NCBI GenBank assembly: GCA_030686995.1
Contig: CM060697.1
Location: forward strand, 101,774,772-101,838,771
DNA length: 64,000 bases
Direction of reading: 5' to 3'
Source of the DNA: Artemisia argyi
Lineage: Eukaryota; Streptophyta; Magnoliopsida; Asterales; Asteraceae
How positions within the stretch are numbered: position 1 is the stretch's first letter; every line of letters starts with the position of its first letter. The translations under genes and the position numbers were made by a program. The notes under the pieces are model-generated. The model made no database searches and had not been told where the DNA came from. It worked only from the letters and a program-made list of their open reading frames with translations. Positions 35,801 through 44,903 of this stretch are shown here, in pieces.

Positions 35801-37124
35801 TGTAGAAAACTAGAAGGGGGGTTGAATAGTTTTACGTATTTTTAATTTGTTATAAAAGATAGTTTTAGTGTTTTCTTAGTTTTTAAAATTTAGATTCGAT
35901 AATATGTGATCTCAAGTCTTGCACAATATAAACAACTATCAATAAGTAAGATATAGCAATGATAAGTAATGAAATAAATAAGAGATGGAAAGATCGAACC
36001 GCGAGACAAGAGATTTATAGTGGTTCGGCTACAAGGACACCTTCCTTGCCCTACTCCACTCCCCGAACACCTAACTCGAGAGTTTTCTTCACTATATCAA
36101 CAAGCTCCCTTATGGCGGAGAAAACCTTACACACCAATTTACACACCACAACTTCTTCACAACTAAATCACAACTTCTTCACACCAATCTACTTCACAAC
36201 TAACTACTTCACGCCTATCTTCTTCACACCAATTTATTTCACAACTAACAACTTCACACCTAGCTTCTTCACTTCAATCTAATTCCTAACTTTTCTTCTT
36301 CACACCAAACAACTAACTAATCATACAATCTATATACCTAGCACAACTATCTATAATCAAATATTCACAACAATCTTCACAAAGAATTATGTAAATAATC
36401 TTGATGATGCACCAACAACTTGGATGTGGAGGTCACAACAAGTTGTAATACTTCTTGTCTTGGAGGATAAAAGTATTCTTCTCTTGCACTTGAGAGGATG
36501 ATGTTTGAATCACTTTGAAACAAAGAATAATGTATTTATGATCAAAGGATTAAGAGAATAGAAATGGGGATCTAGAACAGAAAGTTTAGGAGTCCAAAAG
36601 GTAAGAAAATTATGTGGGATGAACAAGTATTTATAGGGAGGAAAATTATTGTTCTAGAGCGTGGCCGGTCCCCTTAATTAGGGGGCGGTCCCCTTAATGA
36701 TTAAGGGGGGCGCCTAGTATAATTAAGGGGGCCGCCCTCCTGAACGTTGGATTTTCTTGTCCTTTTGTGAGGGAAATTTTTCTGGATAAAATTTGCCATT
36801 TTTGGTTGGAAATTTGAAATCATATATTTATAATGAATTAAACATATTCTTTTAATTCCAAAAGTAATTTTGTAAAAGATATAGAATGTTTAATACATTT
36901 TATAAAAATTCTAGTGATTAGAAAAATTTCCTTTGATCATGAAATGCAATAAACACTTTGTTTATTCATACCTTAAGTGATATGGATGCAAAGACAAATA
37001 TTAAGCACTAAAAACTTGTTTACGTCATAAGTTTTAGATTAATGAGTTTATGCTTTGTAATTGTCAAAACATAGAGATATTGTTAATATGCTAACAATGT
37101 TTTTAGACATTATTTATGTCAACA
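35801..37124 (-). repeat. 5' LTR of the - strand SIRE-like copia (1324 bp)
   Basis: It differs from the 3' LTR (27711-29014) by few substitutions and by a 20-bp extra palindrome arm (CCCTTAATTAGGGGGCGGTC near 36671-36690). The TATA box CTATAAAT is at about 36629-36636. It is the promoter of the element if active. Confidence 0.9.
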
Positions 37125-37164
37125 GTGGGTTCTCGTTTTCCACTAAAGGGATTGGGGCGGGCAT
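37125..37164 (-). pseudogene. First codons of the Athila/Tat-like small ORF
   Basis: ATG at 37164-37162 begins MPAPIPLVENENP, in the same frame as the main part at 27705-26931 when the copia and one GTGGG copy are taken out. Together with the stop codon left of the solo LTR (25873-25871), the pre-insertion frame is 819 nt, an exact multiple of three, which supports the nested reconstruction. Confidence 0.65.
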
Positions 37165-37393
37165 TTGGAAAATCCTGCGACGACAAACACGAATAACAGG
37201 AATCAAACGATCAATGTTATTGTTATCCATCGAGATAGTTTACGAACAAAGGAAACAAAGAAATAAGATAGACTAAAGAAAACCTAAAAAATAAAAATAA
37301 AATCTTACTAGAAAGGAATCTAGCAAGTAGACCTAATAAAAAGAAATCCTAACCTAGACAATAACTATTCCCCGAGCTGGGGCGCCAAAAACT
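37165..37393 (-). mobile_element. 5' leader and primer binding site of the Athila/Tat-like element
   Basis: On the - strand the LTR end CATCA is followed by AGTTTTTGGCGCCCCAGC. TGGCGCC at this place is the usual core of Athila/Tat primer sites, and the rest differs from the common tRNA-Asp form, so the primer tRNA is uncertain. About 200 bp of leader then precede the ATG at 37164. Confidence 0.65.
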
Positions 37394-38803
37394 TGATGTG
37401 TGGGAATTGCACCAGGCTTTACCCCTCGAGGGATCTTGAGAAGCTTACAACCCCCACCAGGCAGTGTACCTGATCGTTGTAGTATAGTATAGTGACAAGT
37501 ACCGGGGGATTGATCGTTCAACTCAGGAATAGTGTCGCTAGGATTAGAAAGCCTAAAAACTAGGTCTAGAGGTGAGGGATGATTCTGTTTGTATTTTTTA
37601 TATTTTTATAAAAGCAATTAAAAATCTCGGGTTTTGGAAGAGTGGCGGAATTAGTCGCTAATCAACTAACCCAATAACTAAAGATGCAGTCAAAATAAAA
37701 TAACAAAAATGTAAATAAAGCTAATTAAACTAGTGGTGTGAACAATAAATGGGAAAGTTGTGTTTACTTAGATTTCATTACTCCCTAGATATCTTTTACA
37801 GGTTGATAGTTTGTTACAGTTGCGTGGATGACGGGTTATATTCCTTAATACCAATCGTGGGGTAGCGTACGTACTTCCCCATCTCTATAAGCTTCTACTT
37901 CACTCCTATGTCGAGCCTGCAAGAAGCTCCTAACATGGGATCACTAGAATTCGCTCATGCATTAAATACAACCATAAAAACCTAGTACGCATTGGTTCAT
38001 GTTTCTTAAGACGTTCAAGCAAGTTACACAATGGAAGTCTGCCAGTTTTGTTAAGCCTAACATCAAAATCATTCATCCATTACAACTATAAACAAGCAAT
38101 CAACCCGTAATCAACATCTAGGTTTCATTACATCTAAGCAAACACACAAGAGATCTAGCCTAGCATGTTAAAATCAAGACAAGCGTAAGATATATTCAAA
38201 CAACACATAGACATATTGAATGAATTGAAAGGATACTTATCTTAATTGAACATGAAAGGTTTCAAGGGGTGAAAACCCTTGAAAATACTGTAAAAGTCGA
38301 GCTAGGGTTTATTCAACTCGTCCCTAAAATTGTCCTCCTTTAGAATGAAAACTACAAAGACTATATATAGATTTCCTAAGGTGACAGCGTCAAGAAGAAA
38401 GTTCTGACGCCGTCAACCCGCCGCCCAAAATAAAATCGGATTGCCTAGATCCAGATCTGACGCCGTCATGTGTAATGTTGTTCTGGGCCGTCACCACTTT
38501 TACTCTTGACGGCCATGCTTTGACGCCGTCACATTTCTACTGGACCATCACCACTTTTGCTCTTGACGCCGTCATCAAAATGCTCTTGACGCCGTCAAGT
38601 ACTGTTCCCAGCAAGGAAAATTAAGACTTTGCCGTTTTCTTCACTTTTATGCTCCAAAAATGTCCAAAATGCTTCCTTTTCCAGAATTCACTCCAAAAGT
38701 ACCTAAAATCACAAAAGGAACGATTTAGGGCAATATTTGATCAAATAAATTCAATTCCGGGCTTAAATGACCCCCTAAAAACGGATCATTTTTCGCCTCA
38801 TCA
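37394..38803 (-). repeat. 5' LTR of the Athila/Tat-like element (1410 bp)
   Basis: Nearly identical to 18930-20340, with intact termini (TGATGAGGCG on the - strand). The TGACGCCGTCA array is at 38385-38605. CCAAC (38804-38808) follows as the target duplication. Confidence 0.88.
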
Positions 38804-39735
38804 CCAACGTTCTGGAGGGGGCGGCCCCCTCAATTCATAAGGCGGCCCCTTAATCATTAAGGGGACCGGCCACGCTCCAGAGCAGTAAAATTTTCCCCTA
38901 TAAATCTTGGTTCATTTCATAGATTTTTCTCACCTTTTGCACTCCTAAATTTTCTGTTCTAGATCTCCATTTCTATTCTTTAAATCCTTTGATCATACAT
39001 ACATAAACCTTTGTTTCAAAGTGATCCAAACATCAACCTCTCAAGTGCAAGAGAAGAATACTTCTAGCCTCCAAGACAAGAAGTATTACAACTTGTTGTG
39101 ACCTCCACATCCAAGTTGTTAGAGTATCATTCATTACATATATTTCTTTATGTTATTTGTTGTGAATATTTGGTAGAAGATAGATTAAGTAAGTGTGTAG
39201 ATAGAGTGATTGGTTAGAAGATTGGTGTGAAGTAGATAGTTGTGAAGTAGATAGTTGTGAAGAAGATAGTTGGGAAGTAGATAGTTGTGAAGAAGATAGT
39301 TGTGAAGAAGATAGGTGTGAAGATAGATAGGTGTGAAGTAGTTGTGTATAAGGTGTGGTCAAGTTGTGACGTAGTTGTGGTGTGTAAGTTGGTGTGTAAG
39401 GTTTTCTCCGCCATAAGGGAGCTTGTTGACATAGTGAAGAAAACTCTCGAGTTAGGTGCTCGGGGAGTGGAGTAGGGCAAGGAAGGTGTCCTTGTAGCCG
39501 AACCACTATAAATCTCTTGTCTCGCGGTTCGGTCTTTCCATCTCTCATTTATTTCTTTACTTACATTATTCTTGTTATATCATACATATATATTGTTGTT
39601 TATATTGTGCAAGACTTGAGTTCACATAATATCGAATCTAAATTTTTGAAAGTCAAGAAAACACAAAAACAATCTTTTATAACAAATTAAAAAGTCGTAA
39701 AACAATTCAACCCCCCCCCCTTCTAGTTTTCCACA
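38804..39735 (+). mobile_element. 3' LTR of the + strand SIRE-like copia, second part
   Basis: It resumes the LTR cut at 18929. It has the palindromic module at 38819-38872, TATA box CTATAAAT at about 38899-38906, 15-bp minisatellite at 39215-39345 and a C-run before the end TTCTAGTTTTCCACA. It ends the copia element. The 5' end of the element is truncated, so no flanking duplication can be tested. Confidence 0.88.
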
Positions 39736-41344
39736 GAAAGGAAGTGTGGATGTTGAAGAGGGAAGAATTTGAATTTGAAATTCAAATGTTGTAAGAGGGA
39801 GAAGTGGGAGAGTAAGGTTGGGTTAGGTTGAACGATGGTTGAGTTAGAAGAGTAACCATGGTTGGGTGAGAGGAGAGTGTGTTGAGAACAAACCATGGTT
39901 GGGTTAGAAAGGAAACCATGGTTGAGTAGAAGAGGATATCCAAGGGAATATTCCATCCTTGGAGAGAAAGAGTAAGATGAAGGGTTGAGATGAGTTTAAG
40001 TAAGATGGATGGTTGAGATGAAGTTGGATGAATTGGATAGGATGTGATGTTTTGGAGCCTTGGTTTGAGATTCAAAATTGAATTTTAATGTGAGAGAGGG
40101 AAAGGGATAAGGTTGGATATGAGTTGGATTTATGTAAGGAATATAAGATTTGATGAGATGGGGATTGAGTTGGCTAATGTGTGAGGGAGGAGAGGATTAT
40201 GAGAGGAGTGTGTGTATTTTGAGAATATAGTTGTTGGAGGTGTAAGTAATGAGTTGGAATGTGTAAGAGTTGATGTGATGGGAAGCCTAAGGAAGGGATT
40301 CAAATTTTAATGTGAGTGAGGAGGTTGTGAGTGGGGGATGTAGTATGTGAGGGAGTGAGTTGAAAATGAAGTGTTTTGCGATGAGGGTTTATTTGGTTTG
40401 GAAATGAAGAGTAGGATTAGGAAGATGAAGATTTGGTGGATTCTAAGTGGTTGGATGGGAATGTTGTAAAGAGAATGTTTTGGAGATTTGGTGTAGGAAT
40501 GAAAGGGACAAGAAGTACACAAAGTACAAGGAATATAAGAGGATGTTGGGGATAAGATTTGAGAGGATTTTGAAGGGGTTGGAGGATTTGTTTTAAGTGA
40601 GGAATAATCAAAGGATTGATCAGAAGATAAACATATTGTCATTAAGGGAGAAAAGAGTTGACAATTATGATTATGAGTTGAGAAAATCAAAAGTTACTTA
40701 TAATCTCAAGTAACTCAACGTCGAGAATTCATAATCTCGTACTCTTGAATTTCCACGACTCGACGTACTCAACTATCACCTTGATGCAAACAAGCTAAGT
40801 GCTTTGCATCATTGTAAAGCATATCCCATACGGGAAAGGGTGCGTTTACGCAAAGAGGCCTTTGACTTCTTTTGACCAATAAGGGAGTAAACCTGTTACG
40901 TGATTAGAGAAGACGTAAGCACGGGTTATGACGATATGAATACTTTCACTTGGTGTTATGTGAAATATATAAACTCCCTAGGTTTGAAAAAGCCTTGGCT
41001 AGAGGCAAGTGGCAAAATACTTGAGTTAGCGTTTTCCCGAAAACGGGTGTTTGAAAACTTGGGTCTCTCTAATTCTAAAACTCGTTTCGAGTGTTCTCAA
41101 TTAAGCACATAATATATGCATACCTCTATTGATAGATCCACATTTGTCGGGTAAGGGGAAAGCCGACTTTCAAAATTCGTCCCGAGCAAGACAGTAGCCT
41201 GGCGCGTTGGCTGCGCGTCGGAGCGCAGGCAGCGCGCCAGGAGCAGACATTGCTCCGGGAGAATTTTGGCTATCGTTTGTTATTTTATGTGTTTCAAAAG
41301 TTTATTTGTCATCATTAAAACATAAGGAGATCCAGTCAATGTTG
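39736..41344. other. Unassigned sequence right of the retroelement cluster
   Basis: 39736-40690 is strongly purine-biased on the + strand (GA/GT-rich). The long frames on the - strand are Ser/Pro/Thr/His/Leu-rich low-complexity translations without a motif. 40690-41190 has mixed sequence that I do not recognise. A GC-rich hairpin sits at 41198-41241. No gene is supported. Confidence 0.5.
41198..41256. other. GC-rich double hairpin
   Basis: CCTGGCGCG (41198-41206) pairs with CGCGCCAGG (41233-41241), with a further inner TGCGC/GCGCA pairing. GGAGC(AGACATT)GCTCC follows at 41240-41256. No T-tract or CTRR end follows, so it is neither a bacterial-type terminator nor a clear Helitron terminus. 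Confidence 0.75.
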
Positions 41345-42664
41345 GCCTAACACAATGGAATGTTAGAGCCAACGAGGAACATTTGTGGAGATGTGCAGCA
41401 ACAACAACCGTCCAACAATTTGAGGCAACAATGATTTCATTCAAGAGTTTTAGCGAACCTGCCCATGCTTGGTTCAGTAAGATACCACCAACCCATTGGT
41501 CAAGGTCGCATTTTTCAGGTACTAACCAAATCTTTGTCTAAGTGTAAATCTTTTGTTGTTCAACATTGTTCAACATTGTTGTCTGTAGTACTAAAACATG
41601 TTCTATACATGTGTAGGGAGGGCTCATTCTGATGTGTTACTTAATAACATGTGTGAAGTGTTTAATGGGAAACTAGTGGGAGGTAGGCATCAACCCATCA
41701 TTACTGCTTTAGAATACGTTAGAGAGTATTGTATGAATAGAATAGTGAATAGTGAATGTTGTGCGTGCAATTGAGAAGTGTGCTGGACCATTAACACCAA
41801 AGGCAACACACATGTTAGACTTGATTAAGAAAGAGGCTTATAAGTACACTGTTTTAAGGATTGAATGAGATAACTATCAGGTTAATAGATGGGGAGATAA
41901 GTCTTTTGTGAATGTTGAAGCTAGGGCCTATACTTGTAGAAGACGAGAGCTTATAGGTGTGCCATTAACAACATGAGCCTCAATGGAATGCAAGTAGGAT
42001 TTGTAGAATCATGGGTTCATCCATGTTACTTGCTTAAGTATTGGGAGGAAACTTACAAACACACCATCCAACCCATAAATGGTTATAAACATTGGAAAAA
42101 GTCAAATGTGCGTGCAATCATTCTTCCACCTAAACATTATAAACCATTGGGTAGGTCACGAAAGAAAAGAACTAGGGCTTTTACTGAAAATGATGATAAT
42201 GATAAAGATGTAAGTTGTCACAGTCTAGTAGGAGTATAGTCTGTTTTATTTGTTGCAATTCTGGACACAATAAGAAAACATGTCTTGGGCAAGGAGGTGT
42301 AACAGGAAGTCAAGGCAGTACCCATCATTCTCAAAAAACAGGTTCATCACAGCCAAAAGTTCCATCAAAGAAGAAGACAAAGGTTAAAGGTAAATACTTT
42401 GAAGCAAATCAACAAGCTCAATGTCAAACTGATGCTCAATCTTAAAGTCATGTGCATCAAACATGTGGTCAGTCTAAAAGTCATTATCAACCAAGTGTGA
42501 TCCAGTCTCAATCTGGAAGTCAAGTTGATGCTGCTTCTGTTGTCTCTCCAAAACAATTGTGGGCTAGGAATAAGATTATAGCAGCAAAGATGGCTTCACC
42601 ACAAAAAAAAATGTGGGTTAAGTATTTCAAAGACAATGTTTTTCATCGAATATGTAATTACTAG
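41345..42664 (+). pseudogene. Mutator-like (MULE) transposase, C-terminal fragment
   Basis: The translation in pieces reads LWRCAATTTVQQFE, HAWFSKIPPTHWSRSHFS, then a GT-AG intron (41519 to about 41617), then SDVLLNNMCEVFNGKLVGGR, PIITALEYVREYCM, PLTPKATHMLDLIKKEAY and VNRWGDKSFV. These match the region before and at the SWIM zinc finger of plant MuDR-type transposases. The SWIM finger has lost its second half (near 41962). The tail 41973-42664 has KHWKKSNVRAIILPPKH and a CCHC knuckle (CFICCNSGHNKKTC), with frame changes near 42215 and a stop at 42443. The catalytic DDE domain is absent. It is a dead fragment, probably of a once complete MULE that also carried the GRF gene to its right. Confidence 0.8.
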
Positions 42665-43147
42665 ACAATATTTGCTCTCTTTAAACAATGTGTATTTTTG
42701 AACTTTGTAGACTAAAAAATTTTATGCATTTGGAAATATATCCATTTGCATTATATAAGAAATCATCTCATATTAGTCTATGGGAATAATTGAGTTTTAA
42801 ATGTATCCATTTGCCACTTTACCCATTTCTACTTATTGTTGCAAGTTCATACTCATATTAATTGATGACTTTTACAAAGTCAATTGTTGTCATTACACAT
42901 GTAAGTAACTGTGTTTTTGGGCAACAACCTATTAGTAAACCAATAAAGGCAGCACAGGACAATGACAAAAACATAAAAGGAATATAATATTAAAACTGTT
43001 ATCGAAGGACCAAAGTACATGAAGTCAAAATTTTGTAGTAGTCAACCTGCATTGGTGCTTCCTAAACACACATTACAAATTACTGTACATAACATCTACT
43101 TTTTAGAAGGGGTCCAAAACACAAAAACCAGTGAGTTTCTAAACCCA
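42665..43147. other. Non-coding gap between the MULE fragment and the GRF gene
   Basis: AT-rich sequence. The two convergent frames end on its borders. No motif is recognised. Confidence 0.5.
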
Positions 43148-43686
43148 CTAAAAAAACCATAGACAAACGAGAATGATGACTATCCACGCGAAAACACAGA
43201 AGTTCCTCAAACGGCAAACTTTCTCCTTCTCAAGAAGGAGATCAGCTAGGGATGCTTGGTGAGCAGTCTCTAGCTCGTTTGCCCTGTCGACACCCTCTAG
43301 TGTCTCAGCAATGAGGCCGGCTTGGCATTCTTGTAATGTCGCCTCATTCTAGTGAAGGTGTCTTCGCAAGTAGAGGATCGCCTCCCTAGCTCTCGGTAGC
43401 ATGGGTGGATCGTACCACCCATTGAAGGGACATCTCGATCCCTAAAAAGTAAAAATCAAAAGTTGGGGATCACATTGAAGCTTATACTCATAAATTGAAA
43501 ATAAACTTTTAAGCTAAAACAACCATTACAATAAAACCATGATTAAACTATAAACGTGACATTTTAACTAAAAAAACACAACCATTAACGCACCTCAACT
43601 GGACATGAATAGTAACACCTTCCGGCGTTTACGTTGTTCCAGCAAGTTCGGACCACCGCCCGCCTACCACAACCACAACGCACCAT
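43148..43686 (-). pseudogene. Small GRF-type zinc-finger gene, two exons, one in-frame TAG
   Basis: Exon 1 is 43686-43594 (93 nt), a GT-AG intron covers 43593-43442, and exon 2 is 43441-43148 (294 nt); the joined frame is 129 codons with its stop. Exon 1 gives C4-G-C6 and NAGRCYYSC, and exon 2 starts GSRCPFNGWYDPPM. Together they fit the GRF zinc finger (CxC...NPGRRFY.C...C.FF.W.DPPM). A heptad-like helix (ETLEGVDRANELETAHQASL) and a C-terminal hydrophobic segment (VFAWIVIILVCLWFF) follow, the usual form of small plant GRF proteins. A TAG at 43349-43351, probably from CAG, interrupts exon 2. Such genes are often carried by Mutator-like elements, which fits the transposase remnant facing it. 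Confidence 0.7.
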
Positions 43687-43689
43687 TAT

Positions 43690-44556
43690 AAAGATTTGAT
43701 CGGAAATATTAAAGATAAGATTTTATGAGAGAATGGAGAGTTTAGAGATGAGTGGTGAAAAAGTTTAGCCTTTAATAGCCTAAAACTACTGTAGCAACCA
43801 CAGAAAACGCGTGCTACTCGCACGGTTTAAAATAAGCAAAATTATGAAATGACGATTATGCGCAGACTATAGACAAAATGAAACGGTAAGGAACGGGTTT
43901 GACCAGAGCATTACGGGTCAAGGGACGCAATTGGCCTAAAAAACTTTAAAAAAGGACTCACGGCGACGAAAATGCTAAGTTTCAGGCCCCGACGATGCTT
44001 TTTGGCAAGTTTAGGGACCAACTGTGTATCGTTTATTTGAACTAAAGTAAATTAAGTTGCACTATAGAGAAAAAAAGGTAACACGTATTATCACAACTTG
44101 CACGTATTTAATATACCATATCTCTGCATATTGACAGGATTTATAGCAACAAATAATTACAGTTGTAATATTTTAGTTAAATGTTTCATGTAATGTTTAT
44201 GCATATAAAGTAAAATAATCAAAATTTAATCTAAAAATGTTGTTGCATTCGATAACTCAACTAAAAACAATTTTTAAAATGTATCGAAGAAAATATAAAA
44301 CCATTTATTGAAAAATGAAAATGGAAGTAAATTTTTTAATCATGTATGGTTAAAGCAACATAAGTCAAGCAAGATATGACAATTTTTTTAAATGTAAGTT
44401 AATTAGTTTTGGTAGAATATTAAATAGTAAAAAGTTGAAATTAAAAACCATCAATATTAACACATTAAGATTATAAAAGTATATTTTACACATAACACAT
44501 TAGTAAAAAGTTTTTTTAAGTTTATGATGATGTACAACTAAAACAAAAAAGAAATG
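43690..44556. other. Intergenic sequence upstream of the GRF gene
   Basis: 43850-44040 contains phrases such as GGGACCAACTGTGTATCG that may belong to the right end of the former MULE. I could not identify a matching inverted terminal repeat. 44050-44550 is AT-rich with nothing recognised. Confidence 0.4.
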
Positions 44557-44713
44557 CTAGGGCCACAAAGCAAGTCTCACAAAAAAATTTCACAAACTGA
44601 TGTGGCAGTAACTGATTGGTTCATTAAGAGAGAAGAGAGAAACTTTTACACATTACACCAATAAAAAGCTGACACGTATGGATATTTTTGTGAGAGTTTC
44701 TTTGTGCCTCTAG
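44557..44713. mobile_element. Short MITE (about 157 bp) in the DUS3L promoter region
   Basis: The ends form an imperfect inverted repeat of about 28 bp: CTAGGGCCACAAAGCAAGTC on the left and, on the opposite strand, CTAGAGGCACAAAGAAACTC on the right, both continuing TCACAAAAA. No clear target duplication is visible, so the superfamily is open. It ends about 190 bp before the DUS3L start codon. Confidence 0.7.
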
Positions 44714-44862
44714 TATACCTCAGAACAAAAATGGTCGTTAAAAAAGAGCTGCGTAAACTTAAAATCAAATGTAGCTCGTGCCAAACATACTCATATCCAA
44801 ACTAAACATAAAAACGACATCGTTGCACTAACCGTTTCTAACCACACTCACTCACTAAAAAC

Positions 44863-44888
44863 AAAACCCTAACAAACCCTAAACCTAA
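44863..44888 (+). promoter_or_regulatory. Tandem telo-box motifs upstream of DUS3L
   Basis: AAAACCCTAACAAACCCTAAACC contains two overlapping (A)AACCCTAA telo boxes 20-40 bp before the ATG. This motif is known from promoters and leaders of plant genes for the translation machinery, which fits a tRNA-modification enzyme. Function here is inferred. Confidence 0.5.
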
Positions 44889-44903
44889 CAACTTTTTCCG
44901 GCA

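Larger units (their letters stand above)
27711..37124 (-). mobile_element. Nearly complete SIRE-like Ty1/copia retrotransposon with accessory ORF
   Basis: The element is 9.4 kb with TG...CA ends and a perfect GTGGG duplication (27706-27710 and 37125-37129). It has two LTRs (27711-29014 and 35801-37124), a tRNA-iMet primer site, gag, protease, integrase, RT, RNase H, an accessory ORF and a PPT, in that order on the - strand. Each coding block is recognisable, but at least five lesions break gag-pol. It is the same family as the interrupted + strand element (4935-39735) and is nested inside an element that is itself nested in that copy. A 483-bp MITE lies at 31061-31543. Confidence 0.92.
18930..38803 (-). 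mobile_element. Athila/Tat-like LTR retrotransposon with one small ORF, containing three nested insertions
   Basis: It is bounded by TGATGCGTGGG and CGCCTCATCA with a perfect CCAAC duplication (18925-18929 and 38804-38808). The host copia LTR reads through when the element is removed. The 3' LTR is 18930-20340 and the 5' LTR 37394-38803. A primer site starting TGGCGCC lies next to the 5' LTR. Its own length, without the nested elements at 20545-23608, 25880-26930 and 27711-37124, is about 6.3 kb. The only coding region is a 272-codon frame, now in pieces (37164-37125, 27705-26931, then the stop at 25873-25871). RT, RNase H and integrase are absent, so it is non-autonomous. Confidence 0.85.

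Noticed and set aside
39782..40690. - strand frames of 77-127 codons right of the copia LTR
   Set aside because: Ser/Pro/His-rich translations of purine-biased sequence, overlapping in several frames, with no domain or splice context.
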